Assembly: GCA_012064415.1 (NCBI GenBank)
Contig: SSNU01000792.1
Span: forward strand, 1-64,000
DNA: 64,000 bases
From: Gyrodactylus bullatarudis
Lineage: Eukaryota > Platyhelminthes > Monogenea > Gyrodactylidea > Gyrodactylidae
Direction of reading: 5' to 3'
In this document: positions 10,770-20,436 of the stretch, piece by piece
Layout: each line of letters opens with the position of its first letter
How positions within the stretch are numbered: the first letter of the stretch is position 1
Notes under the pieces: generated by a model
Told to the model about the DNA's origin: nothing
Databases searched by the model: none
Seen by the model: only the letters and a program-made list of their open reading frames with translations
Translations under genes and position numbers: made by a program

Positions 10770-11023
10770 CCCTCTCGTACCCAAAGGGCATATATGTCCG
10801 CAGGAAGTTTCTTTGGGAAAAATATCTAAATTAGACACAACTGTAATATCTGATTGTCAACCTTGGCGGATAAAATATTTCGTCAAGATATTCTCAGAAA
10901 TTGGATGATTTCCAAGACTTGATGCAAAAATATTTAAAAACTTCATGTGTCGTCGCTAATAAGTAAATAGGAAAAATGTATTGAAATTGAAAATGAATAG
11001 TGCAACACCTATACTTCGAAAGG
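10770..11023. mobile_element. Putative TTAA-flanked non-autonomous element (254 bp)
   Basis: The segment is flanked by TTAA at 10766-10769 and 11024-11027. It begins CCCTCTCG and, read inward from the other end, begins CCTTTCGA. A TTAA target site with C/G-rich tips is typical of piggyBac-type elements. The inverted ends match over only about 8 bp, so the assignment is tentative. It has no coding capacity. Confidence 0.3.
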
Positions 11024-11111
11024 TTAACTAGAAATATTTCGTTCTAGTTGCCTAAGACGTTCCCTTGGGATATATTACCTAAACACCTAGAACGAAATAT
11101 TTCTAGTTAAC
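11023..11111. repeat. Perfect 25-bp inverted repeat (hairpin)
   Basis: Arms 11023-11047 and 11087-11111 are exact reverse complements (GTTAACTAGAAATATTTCG continuing to TTCTAG), separated by a 39-bp loop. Each outer end contains GTTAAC, so the unit is bounded by TTAA on both sides. It could be a tiny mobile element or a structured RNA. No coding potential. Confidence 0.75.
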
Positions 11112-11446
11112 ATTTTGTTTTTATTGTTGTGAATTAGACATCGTATGAAATTTCACATTGGAACTCAGATTCTATCAGGTTCGACGAAATATCCCAAAAT
11201 TTTACCAAAATTACATAAATACGGTTAGTTGAAAACAAAAGTAGTTTCAAATTTAATAAATTCTAAATCGTTAAAAACGAAATGTACTTGAATAAAATAT
11301 CAGGTTTAGTAAAGTAAGCCAAAATGTTTCCAAATAAACCTAATTGACATGAAGATGATAATTTATCTTTTTTACAAAAAACTCAATATTTTTCTCCGAA
11401 TTCACAGAAAAATAATAATTTTTTGAATTCTTAAACGGAATCAGCT

Positions 11447-11650
11447 AATAAGATGTGGATATTCGAAAGAAAATACAGGTGAATTCAAATATCATCAATT
11501 AACTGCTTGGAATCATCGAAATCGATAAAAATATTGGGTTCAAAAGTTGAAAAAGTGGAAATTTGGTACAATTTCAAAATTAGAAAAAACGGCCTAATTT
11601 CGGTCAGATTGATTGTTTTTCGGAATTTTTTCGAATATCCACATCTTATT
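11447..11650. repeat. Fold-back repeat with 21-bp arms
   Basis: Positions 11447-11467 (AATAAGATGTGGATATTCGAA) and 11630-11650 are exact inverted copies. Internal sequence such as CGGCCTAATTTCGGTCAGATT is shared in degenerate form with 27000-27060 and 44165-44210, which points to a repeat family related to the fold-back elements in PDE8 introns. Confidence 0.55.
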
Positions 11651-12091
11651 ATCTCAAGAAAAAGTTGCAATAATAATATCAGTATTTTTTTCAGATTCTA
11701 ACGTTGCTCTTTTTTAAATGAATCAACTCTCTATAGTGACAAAGTTAGTCATTTTGAAGCCTTTTTGCGCTGAAGAATTCTCTATGCTTGGTTGATATTG
11801 CTGATATTGATTTTTATTGAAAAAAACGATCAGGTTCCAAGTTAACGTCCCCTGATGTCCTCATACAAACTATTGATTGCATTCATAGACTAATGAGAGG
11901 ATGATTTATTTATCTTCGGATCTCTATCTCGCTCTCGTTGAGTAAATATTTGATCGTCCTTTTAAGAGATTGCTTGATTATTGATAAAATCTAATATTTG
12001 CCTTTTTCATTTGAGCTTTGGACTTTGAGAAGACTAAATCATGCCATGGCTCTTGGAGTTATCAACATCGAGGAATGATTTATAATGTGAA

Positions 12092-12235
12092 CTTTTCTGA
12101 TAGAACTATCAATTCTAAGCATTATTTTGTATTGAAGCATGTGTCGAAAATGATACTCCATTAAGTCATTCTGTTTTGAAAATTCAGAATTTTTCAAATC
12201 ACCGCTCAATTTTCAATGAAATTTTACGACGCAAC
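12092..12235 (+). repeat. Dispersed repeat family D, copy
   Basis: Contains AACTATCAATTCTAAGCATT, TTTTGTATTGAAGCATGTGT and, further on, CCGCTCAATTTTCAATGAAA. These blocks recur inverted at 17240-17357, and in partial or diverged form at 10036-10142, 37418-37465 and 40045-40100. Confidence 0.55.
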
Positions 12236-14503
12236 GAATAAAATTCGGAATATCTTGGCCATTTAATGAGTTTCTTAATTTTTATCTTCAAAAATAACGG
12301 GCAATTTAAAATAGAGGATGACTTTCACGCTTTAAAATTATGCAAGACATGATCTGAGTACTTGAATTTATTAGACCTCCCGTGAGTTTTTCGGAGAAAA
12401 AAAATTCACCCTAACCTATTGTATGGTATGAAAGTGGCCCGAATAAGAACCATACCTGTGTTTTTTCCCGCAATCTTCCAGAATTTCTTCCTTTTCCTCT
12501 AAATTTCTCCAATGTTTTATCCTTGCAATTGAGAGTTACAATAACTACTCAAACTCTGAGGTGAAATTGACATTTTTTCCCCATGAATAATTTATCGAGG
12601 GAAAATTTTCTTGCAATTTTTATTCTTTCAGGGATAGTTACCCCCACTCTCCCTATCTAGGAATGGTCTCTTCGTCTCCCTAATCTATTTCACAATTTCC
12701 ATTGTTATAATAAAAAAAATCTACGGACTAATTAAAAAGTCATTTTGTTCATAAAATGTGTGGGTTGAAGAGAGTTCAATGTCCAATGGATCTAATATAT
12801 ATGTATAAAATGGCCAACTACATCTCTGTTAAAAGCCCCCCATTCTGTACTTGTAATTTTTCAGTACGTTTTGTTAAGGTGTCTTAAGGGAGAGAAACAA
12901 CATTAAACCATCTTTACCAACTGTAGAAGAAAGATTATCTTAATAATCTTTTTTGATCAGACATTTGCTCTTCAACTGGGCACTACAGATACTTGGTATA
13001 CATATCTTTTTATTATTTTTTTTTCATAAACATGTTCTCTCTATTCATAATAGTATATTATTATAATGTATAAATATATTATATAAAGCAAGGCATGTTC
13101 ATAAATAAGGTATAAAAATCAATATTGAATGCAAAATATGTTTACATCTTGGGAGAAGGAATCAAACTTACCATTTACCCTGTTTAATATACGGTTTGTA
13201 TTGGTATTATTGTCTCATTTATAATTAACCCCATAGACATCCTTAGCTATGATAAATAATAGACTTTTCAAAAATTACTCAAGTATATAAAAATTTCCAA
13301 ATTAAGAAAACCGTTTCTTGACCCATTAGTATTGTTATATACGAGAAATTTCGATTTTAATAACCCAAAAAGCTATTTTATTTGAATCCAAATCAGTATT
13401 AAAAATTTAATTTTTTGTGATTTCAATTTAAAAAACATGAAACCTTTTTTTCCGGCGAGCTTTTCTTGACCTCTATGACCATATTTGAATTCCTTGTCGG
13501 AAATGTCAGTTTCGAACTCCTTTAAATCTTTGAAATCGATAAAAACAGATGATGTTGGTTTTGGTTTTAGACCTAGAACTAAATAATCATTCCATTTTAA
13601 GAGAACAGGACAACAAGTTCCTGTCGAAATACACCTTCAGAGGCCACAACTGATTTGATCGTACAAATGGCTTTTCTCAATTAGCCTAGAATCTCGAAAA
13701 GAAGGGTTCAAACTGAAATTTGAGCATTATTTCCTACTTTAAAAGAGAGAGAAAATGTTCAAACAATCTAAAATATATATTTGTACGTGTTCTAAAAGGG
13801 GTGGGGCTTGTTGATTGGATAAATAAAAATTTCAGTATTGAATAATACACAATTATTATTACAATTTCCATTTGTAGTTTCATTACAATACTACATTATA
13901 TCAATTGGTTATAATTTCCCAAGTTTCTATATACTTTCATTGACCAGTTTATTCTTCTCCTTAATGTAATGACTAAAACTTGACATTGTACTCAACATTA
14001 GAAATAATAGGGCAAGATTTGTCTTTGCTGACATTTCCTCGTTTTAATTTCCCCTCGCTTCTTTGTATAATTTGTGGACGACGTCTTTTGGACACAATGA
14101 GGAGGAAGATTAAAGGATCATCTGCCAATTTATTCGAGAGAGTAATTTCCTTCTTGATTCCTGTCTCAAGATTGAAATGGAGAGAATGATACACGCACGG
14201 ACACTCACACACACACCCTATAGAGCTACAGAAAGAGTGAAAAGTGTGGTGTAGTGGTTAGAGAGAAATTAGTCACATGAAAAATCTGAACGAGAGAGAA
14301 CGATCAATTTCTTTACATTTGTGTTATATATTTTAAAACCAACTCAATTGTTCTACGATCTTTGGCTTTCAATGAATTTCTGCCACAATCACACACACAG
14401 AGAGAACAACGAAATTCTAAAATAAATTCACTATTTTAATTATAATTATAATTATTATTCAAATTTTTAGTTTAATTCAACCATTTGAAAGTGAAAACAA
14501 CGG

Positions 14504-14510
14504 TATAAAT
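14504..14510 (+). promoter_or_regulatory. TATA box of the 94-residue prepropeptide gene
   Basis: TATAAAT lies 84 bp upstream of the ATG at 14588. A GTT microsatellite (about 14557-14577) sits in the predicted 5' leader. Confidence 0.55.
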
Positions 14511-14587
14511 CAACTAGTTACTTCTTTCTTCTCCGCATCCCTCTTTTTGGATTATCGTTGTTGTTGTTGTTGTTGTTAGGGATAAAC

Positions 14588-14872
14588 ATGAACATTTTCA
14601 ATAATCTCTTAATCTTTATTGCATGCCTGTCAGTTTTGATAAATCAAAACAATCACAGCTTCTGCTATGCAAGCAGTGGAAATACTGAAAATCAAATGTT
14701 CTTTCTCCTGGGCTATCTGATGTCAAAGGCTGGACGAAGGAAGAAACGTTCATGTGGATGTTCTGTATCTGCCCCGAGCACTTGTTATTCTGGATATTAC
14801 TATCAAGTAACAGGAATAACCTATAATAACAATCCCTTTATCATAAATGACTTTTTCAAAATCTCAAATTAA
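14588..14872 (+). CDS. Secreted prepropeptide-like protein (94 aa)
   Basis: The first ATG after the TATA box is 14588. The open frame extends upstream only through a GTT/TTG microsatellite without an ATG. Residues 1-30 (MNIFNNLLIFIACLSVLIN, then QNNHSFCYASS) look like a signal peptide. A second hydrophobic block (FFLLGYLM) precedes SKAGRRKKRS, a strong furin or prohormone-convertase type site. The segment after it, SCGCSVSAPSTCYSGYYYQV, is cysteine- and tyrosine-rich and could be the mature peptide. An AATAAA at 14986-14991 closes the unit. Family unknown; the convertase-site reading is an inference from sequence pattern. Confidence 0.6.
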   Translation: MNIFNNLLIFIACLSVLINQNNHSFCYASSGNTENQMFFLLGYLMSKAGRRKKRSCGCSVSAPSTCYSGYYYQVTGITYNNNPFIINDFFKISN

Positions 14873-14985
14873 TTAACTACACCCATACAATACACAGAAA
14901 TATTGAACATTTTATCCAGATTTTTCAATGACCTAAGACGTGGCCAGATTTCCTAATTTTATCTCACCTATTTACTTTAGTATTA

Positions 14986-14991
14986 AATAAA
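14986..14991 (+). terminator. Poly(A) signal of the 94-residue prepropeptide gene
   Basis: AATAAA about 115 nt downstream of the stop codon, followed by an A-rich stretch. Confidence 0.5.
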
Positions 14992-15761
14992 TTAAAGTTT
15001 TCATTAAAAAACAATTTTTCTTCTCTCAAGACTAGAAAAGACCGTTTTTTGATAAATCTATGCGCACTTCTCGGTCAGAGTGTGAAGTCCAATAATGATG
15101 ATTTTACTGCTCACTTTTAGTTCTCATTAAGGACACAACCGACCATGAGAGAGAACGATGCTCTAATGACGCGAAAAATGGAAACACCCTATCTCAATTC
15201 TGATGTAGAAGAAGAAGAAGAGGATGAAGTGTCCTGTTTCACCTGTTTCAACTTTAGAATACCTCTCTACATGCCTAGGCCGGCCATAACGACAAAGGCT
15301 TGATTTGAAGGATGAAAAATACATTTTCAACATTTTATATGATTTAGTCTTTTATTCTGCTTGATTTTGAGATCTTACATCGAGAGAATGAGTGAGAGGG
15401 TAGAACAAACATTTTCATGTTGTCGGCCAATCTGAAAATTTATGATTGACACATTTTAAATTTGATTTAAAATATTGCATTGATTATTTATATTGCTTTC
15501 TTTTCACGCTACGCTACAGAAGGAAGAACCAATGAAAAACTCGTACAACTAATTACTACAATACAGGATGCTTTTACTTTCCTGGTGAGTCAATACATTC
15601 CATCTTGTATTTTGGTAATTGCGCAGTTATCAGAGGAGAATTTATGACTTTTACTCAACTCATTAATGATCAGAGTTTTGATATAATCTCGACCTGATAG
15701 TAATACGACTTTACTCTATATTTTGTTTCTCTTTTGTGAACATCACGAGTATTCTTTTCAT

Positions 15762-15850
15762 GACTATAACGTTGTTAACTTGCTACCTGTCCATTTTGCC
15801 ATCTGGATTGTATTGGTCCATCTGCAGGAAAAGAAAGAACTACTATCAGG
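15762..15850 (+). mobile_element. Hairpin MITE family A, partial copy
   Basis: GACTATAACGTTGTTAACTT, GCTACCTGTC, then GTATTGGTCCATCTGCAGGA and AAAGAAAGAA. It matches one terminal arm and the reverse complement of the interior of the complete copy at 30197-30308. The far end diverges after about 15850. Confidence 0.6.
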
Positions 15851-17239
15851 CTGATACAGAATCTCATTCGTGTCCCTCGAAAGATTTTCTCGCTCGCCCT
15901 TAACATTTAGTGCAACGACTTGAATCATGTATCCTGTTTGAGCTGTAATCAGTTTACCTCTTCTGATTAGGAAGAAGATTTATGTATCAGAAGGACTAAT
16001 TTTATCTCGTGGATTTTGCTTTCACTATAGAAAAGTCCACAGATTCACACACACACATACACCCACAATGTATCCATTGAGCTATGCTCTATTTGATTTT
16101 GGCTATAATTATCAACTGTCATTTATACTTTTGCTTTGAATTTTGTTCAATTTATTTCATCAGATAATAACTACACTGTATAGATTTTCCATCCAGTTCT
16201 GCTACATTTAACATTAAAGGGAATTTTTATCTAAATTTGCTGGGAAAAATAGAGCTTTCTTTCTAACCACACCAAAATCAGAAGATTCTTTTACTCATAA
16301 AAATTAGTTTTTGGACATAAAACCAACTAGCAATGCGTGGTCATACCTTATTACTATTATCCATTAAAATCAATGTAGACAAATTTCGTCCTTATTAGGG
16401 TCTTCAACCAGGGCCAGAACCCACGTTCAACTCGTACTTTTGGTTTTTTTTGAATAATTACAATCTAGAAATGACTGGATTTCTAGACATTAAACCTACT
16501 TGTCATTAGTGATCTCTGTTTCTCTCTGTTTTTTTTCACATTTCTATAACATAAATTATAGCAATAAAATTTGACTAAAAGACCTTTTGGTAGGAAGAAT
16601 TTTCCTAGGTCTAATTAGAGTTGAAAAGCTAGTGGATAGGAAAAATGATAATTTTAATTGTTGCAAAGAACTCATAATTTTTCCCAGAAACAGAATTATT
16701 TTCTGAGCCATTTAATGAAATTTTGTTGGGATAGTAAAAACAAATCTAATACGGCAGATGATTCAAAATTTTAAAGTTAAACTTTTTCTTGAAAATGACG
16801 ATTTTCTCAGAATATTCTTTGGTCAAATCCGAACTTTTTGTTTAATGTTGATGCAAAATGTCGCGGAAATTCTCGGAGAAAAAGTGAATATTCATTCCAT
16901 TTTCAAAATTCAAAAATAAGGCATAATTTTCGCAATGTCCCAATGAAACATAGAACCGAACATAGATTCTGATAGAAAGTAGAAAATTTGAAAATTCTAT
17001 GATGCCACAATGTAACGCGGGCTAAGATGAAATTTTTTTCCCACTGAACAACTCACGAGCGCACTTACTATTTTGATAGAATTCAGTACTCAGATGTCAT
17101 TGTCCATTTTTCCCACAATATCCCACGGAGATGATAAGAGATCGAAATTCACCATTAAGCCCTCTTGATGATAAGATTACTATTTTTGAAGATGTAACGT
17201 GAGTAATGAACAAGATATACTGGATTTTAGTGATTGCGT

Positions 17240-17357
17240 ATTAAAAATTCATTGAAAATTGAGCGGATTTTTTAAACTAAATGACATAATGGTAAAGCCT
17301 TTTCGACACAAGCTCCAATACAAAATAATGCTTAGAATTGATAATTTTATCAGGAAA
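17240..17357 (-). repeat. Dispersed repeat family D, copy
   Basis: Reverse-complement match to 12092-12235 across CAATACAAAATAATGCTTAG and TTCATTGAAAATTGAGCGG. Confidence 0.55.
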
Positions 17358-18499
17358 GTTGGTCCTAATATGAGGTTAAAAATTTCCCCCTACAATGTAG
17401 GGTAATTCTCAAAAATTCCAAAACCAGTCATTGACATTTCAACATGAGTATCATTTAAAATTTTTAAACCCTCTAAAATCCCTAATAAAAATTGAATCAA
17501 ATATCTGAAATTCTCGGCAAAACAAATTGAACAATGTTTTATGTTAATTTATAACTTAAGTAAAGTTCCTTTTGATTTCTTCCTGTCTTTCTCTGAGTCT
17601 CAAATTCCAACGAGAAATACCCTATAGCACAACAACAATTCAATAAATATGAGATTATGTTTCCCTTCTTTTACATGTCCAATTCTCTTTCTTTTGATAT
17701 AATAATGATGATGATGATATTTGTGTGTATGTGGATAAAAAATAGGGATTCTCTTGTTCAATCTCTTGTCTCATATTCACTCAAATAGAAAAGTGAGTGT
17801 ATCCATGTATAACTTTCTCCCTCTTTTTGAGGAGTAGTTTCATTTTTTTCTAAAGGAACGATTCCCTCAAAGAATACTAGAAAATAGAGTATGATTCCAA
17901 TTCTCAATACCATCTAATGTTCAAGAGATCAATAAATTTTATACAAGTACATAGTTTTATTGAATGTAGCCTCTTTTTACGTTCCAACACTCATTCACAT
18001 TTGGCTCAAGGCTTAAACTTATTTTTTCAACAATATTTTCCTATCATCATTCTATACAAAAGAACAAAAGAAATCATCTTGAGTGATAATAGACTAATGT
18101 CGAAAGTACACAAATTATTGTATTATCATTGTATGGCTTGAGAGTCTCATCAAACCTTGAAGTGAAAATATTCAGATATATATGTATTCCTCTCATATTG
18201 TGTGCGCTGTCTTGAATAAGTGTCACAGGACATATTCGAGAAACATCTTACAAGTTTCAATCAAAAAAAAGTTCTTGGTTTTTCAAATGAAGAACTGCTG
18301 AGGTACAATTTCTTCTTTATTTCACCTTAGATGCTTAATTTATTGAAAAAAAGACTTTACTAATTCGATTAGGACAGAGCTAGGAGCATACAGCGATTAA
18401 TTCTGACATCTTCCCCACGATATTTTTATAGCAGTTTCGATCTCTTCGTTTATTAGAATTGTATATAGTCTTTAATCTATTCAATATAACCAATATTTT

Positions 18500-18565
18500 C
18501 AGTACTAATTACTATATCCATATAAATCTAACTAGATGAAGATTGTACTCTCACACCTAGCTGTT
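18500..18565 (+). repeat. Dispersed repeat family B, partial copy 3
   Basis: Matches the right half of 922-1018: AATTACTATATCCATAT, GATGAAGATTGTACTCTCAC and ACCTAG. Confidence 0.5.
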
Positions 18566-19380
18566 GAGCAAATGTCAGTTCCATAAGAGAGTCAAATAAT
18601 ACTCAACTCACGGTGGCAGAATCCGGGTCTTCAATGCTGTGAGGAAATTATTTAATTTTTTACTAAGTTTGTCAAAAAACGTTCTAAATATTTAAAAACT
18701 ATCATTAGTGTAGGTCAATGAATTCTCCTCATTCAAAGTATTTTAGGCATGTTTCAGCTCTTTGTCATTCTTGATAATCGTAGAGGAAATCTTATGTACC
18801 AAGTATAACTACTCACTCCTCGCTTTCTTAATCTCTCTGTTCATTCTCTGATGAAGATGAATTTATTGGGGGAAAGGAAAAATAATATATATTGATTATG
18901 TTTGTAAATTTAAAAGAAAAAATATTCATACATTTTTCCAAAAAATATACATACAAATTTCATACGCCCATCATATGCATTATAATGATTATTATGACAA
19001 AAGTCATTCTATTTAGTTTATATATTATTACAGTTAATGGTAGTATAGTTACAGCATAGTACACAATTTCAATAAACTACTTTTTTTCAATACAGTTTAA
19101 TGTACACACACCAATAAAAGGATTACATGAGCTAGACAAGGTTTCTGGCCTAGTGTTTAGAACCATTCAGTTCAATGTTTGAGTGTACCAAGTTTGTTTG
19201 ATTACGATAACATTTAGGTGTAGAAAACAATCTTGTTAACAAGAGAAATTTTAAAAGATTGAGTTGCATTTCTGAAAGTTGATTTTATTCACATTTTATG
19301 AACATTTTAATCGTCATTTTATGCTTTCAAATGTCATTGTAGATTATTGTTTTTCTCAAATGAAAAATATTTTACTAATA

Positions 19381-19568
19381 AAAGAGAGACGTCAAAACTG
19401 GTTATTGATGGATTTTTTGAGAGAGGACTGCTGCATTTGCTTCATAGCAGGTGATAATGTACCATGTCATCGTGAGAACACAATACAATATGAGGAAGAT
19501 GTCATAATTCTGAGAGTTGCACCCTATTCTTTCTTAGTCAACCCGATAGTTTGGAATCAAATGAAAAG
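19381..19568 (+). pseudogene. DDE transposase C-terminal relic
   Basis: The open frame reads AGDNVPCHRENT, then EEDVIILRVAPYSFLVNP and IVWNQMKR. This layout (DN-x-x-CH, a spacer, L-x-x-x-PYS-x-x-x-NP, W, K) is that of the second and third catalytic regions of IS630/Tc1-type DDE domains. The first catalytic region and the DNA-binding domain are absent, and the PPYSPxLNPIE-type consensus is degraded. It is best read as an old transposon fragment, not a working gene. Confidence 0.4.
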
Positions 19569-19649
19569 GTATATAATATTGGTTTCTCAAAACTAAGATC
19601 TCTATTTCGGGCATACCCATCATTGTGATACATGCCATATAAGTACAGT

Positions 19650-19998
19650 TTTATTATGGTACAATTGGTTCCTTCCTATTGCCAGGTGATCCAGAAATCC
19701 CCTTGAGACCAATCCTGAATATGAGTCAAGCAGCATCGAGTGAATTAGCGAAATGGCTGGCTTAGATACTTCAACTAATGAAAACAGCATTGATAAATTT
19801 AATAAACGAGGATTGATAACTGCTCTAGCCAAACGAACCCGAAGAATTGCATCTGACTCAACGTGGGAAAACGAATTTGAAACCCTGATTAGTATATACC
19901 TGGCTAATGATTACCCAATTGACCTGATCAATGGCCGGTTGTCGAAGCTTTACGCCCCTGAAGAAAAATCAAAAAAGAGAAGAATAGCGCAACAGTAA
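19650..19998 (+). pseudogene. Internally deleted Penelope-like element relic
   Basis: Positions 19685-19765 read GDPEIPLRPILNMSQ, then SSELAKWLA and a stop, matching the fingers region of Penelope-like reverse transcriptases (PLRPI...NLAKWL). A frame change then leads at about 19810 to ITALAKRTRRIAS, a gap, and YLANDYPIDLINGRL, matching the region after the catalytic core. The YVDD core is missing, so this is a deleted, frameshifted copy. It is a different subfamily from the element at 41-43 kb. Confidence 0.55.
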
Positions 19999-20287
19999 CT
20001 CTGAGCCTGTTATTCAACGCTGACAAAGTTGCATATAAATTTCAGAAAAAGTTTAACCAAATTTATCCGAATGGGATTCTCCGTACAATTTTTAAAACTC
20101 ATAAATCTTCGGCTCTATTACGTCACTAAATATTGGAAATATTTTTTTCAAAAATTTGAACCCTATTTTAAATATTTTAAATCGTCAGAGCTGTATTAAC
20201 CAGCATAAACTTCGAAGAAAAGAACATTCATACTGTCTGTTTCGATGCACTTATGAACAAGTCTTCCCATGCAAGTTTTCAATTACA

Positions 20288-20436
20288 GTTTGACGAATGA
20301 TAGAGCTAAGATCTTGGCGTATTCTAGGAGATGAATAAATTTCCTATCGAATGGGGAGCAAAAGAAGTATTTTCTGAGGCTTGAATGAGTTGCTAAAATA
20401 ATGTGTGATAGTACTATCACTGTGGAACATTAAGGG
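20288..20436 (-). mobile_element. TTAA MITE family C, truncated copy
   Basis: Matches the reverse complement of 35873-36020 with few differences (e.g. TCTTGGCGTATTC, TTTCCTATCGAATGGGGAGC, GAGGCTTGAATGAGTTGC). It ends TTAAGGG followed by TTAA at 20437-20440. The opposite end is missing. Confidence 0.65.

Larger units (their letters stand above)
7571..14503. other. Gene-poor intergenic region with dispersed repeats
   Basis: About 7 kb in which I find no supported gene. The open frames of 60-80 codons lack signal peptides, domains or splice context. It contains family B and D repeats, a putative TTAA-flanked element (10770-11023), a perfect hairpin (11023-11111), a 21-bp inverted repeat (11447-11467 with 11630-11650) preceded by a family E end (about 11338), and CT-rich and CA-rich tracts. 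Confidence 0.55.
14992..19278. other. Gene-poor intergenic region
   Basis: No supported gene was found. It contains a partial hairpin-MITE copy (15762-15850), a family D repeat (17240-17357), a family B fragment (18500-18565), a short GAT repeat near 17705-17718 and AT-rich filler. A 62-nt AG/GT-bounded open segment ends at 15582 but cannot be told from chance. Confidence 0.5.

Noticed and set aside
15521..15582. AG/GT-bounded 62-nt segment open in one frame, faintly like a dynamin start
   Set aside because: A segment this short is often open by chance in one frame, and no neighbouring exon supports it.
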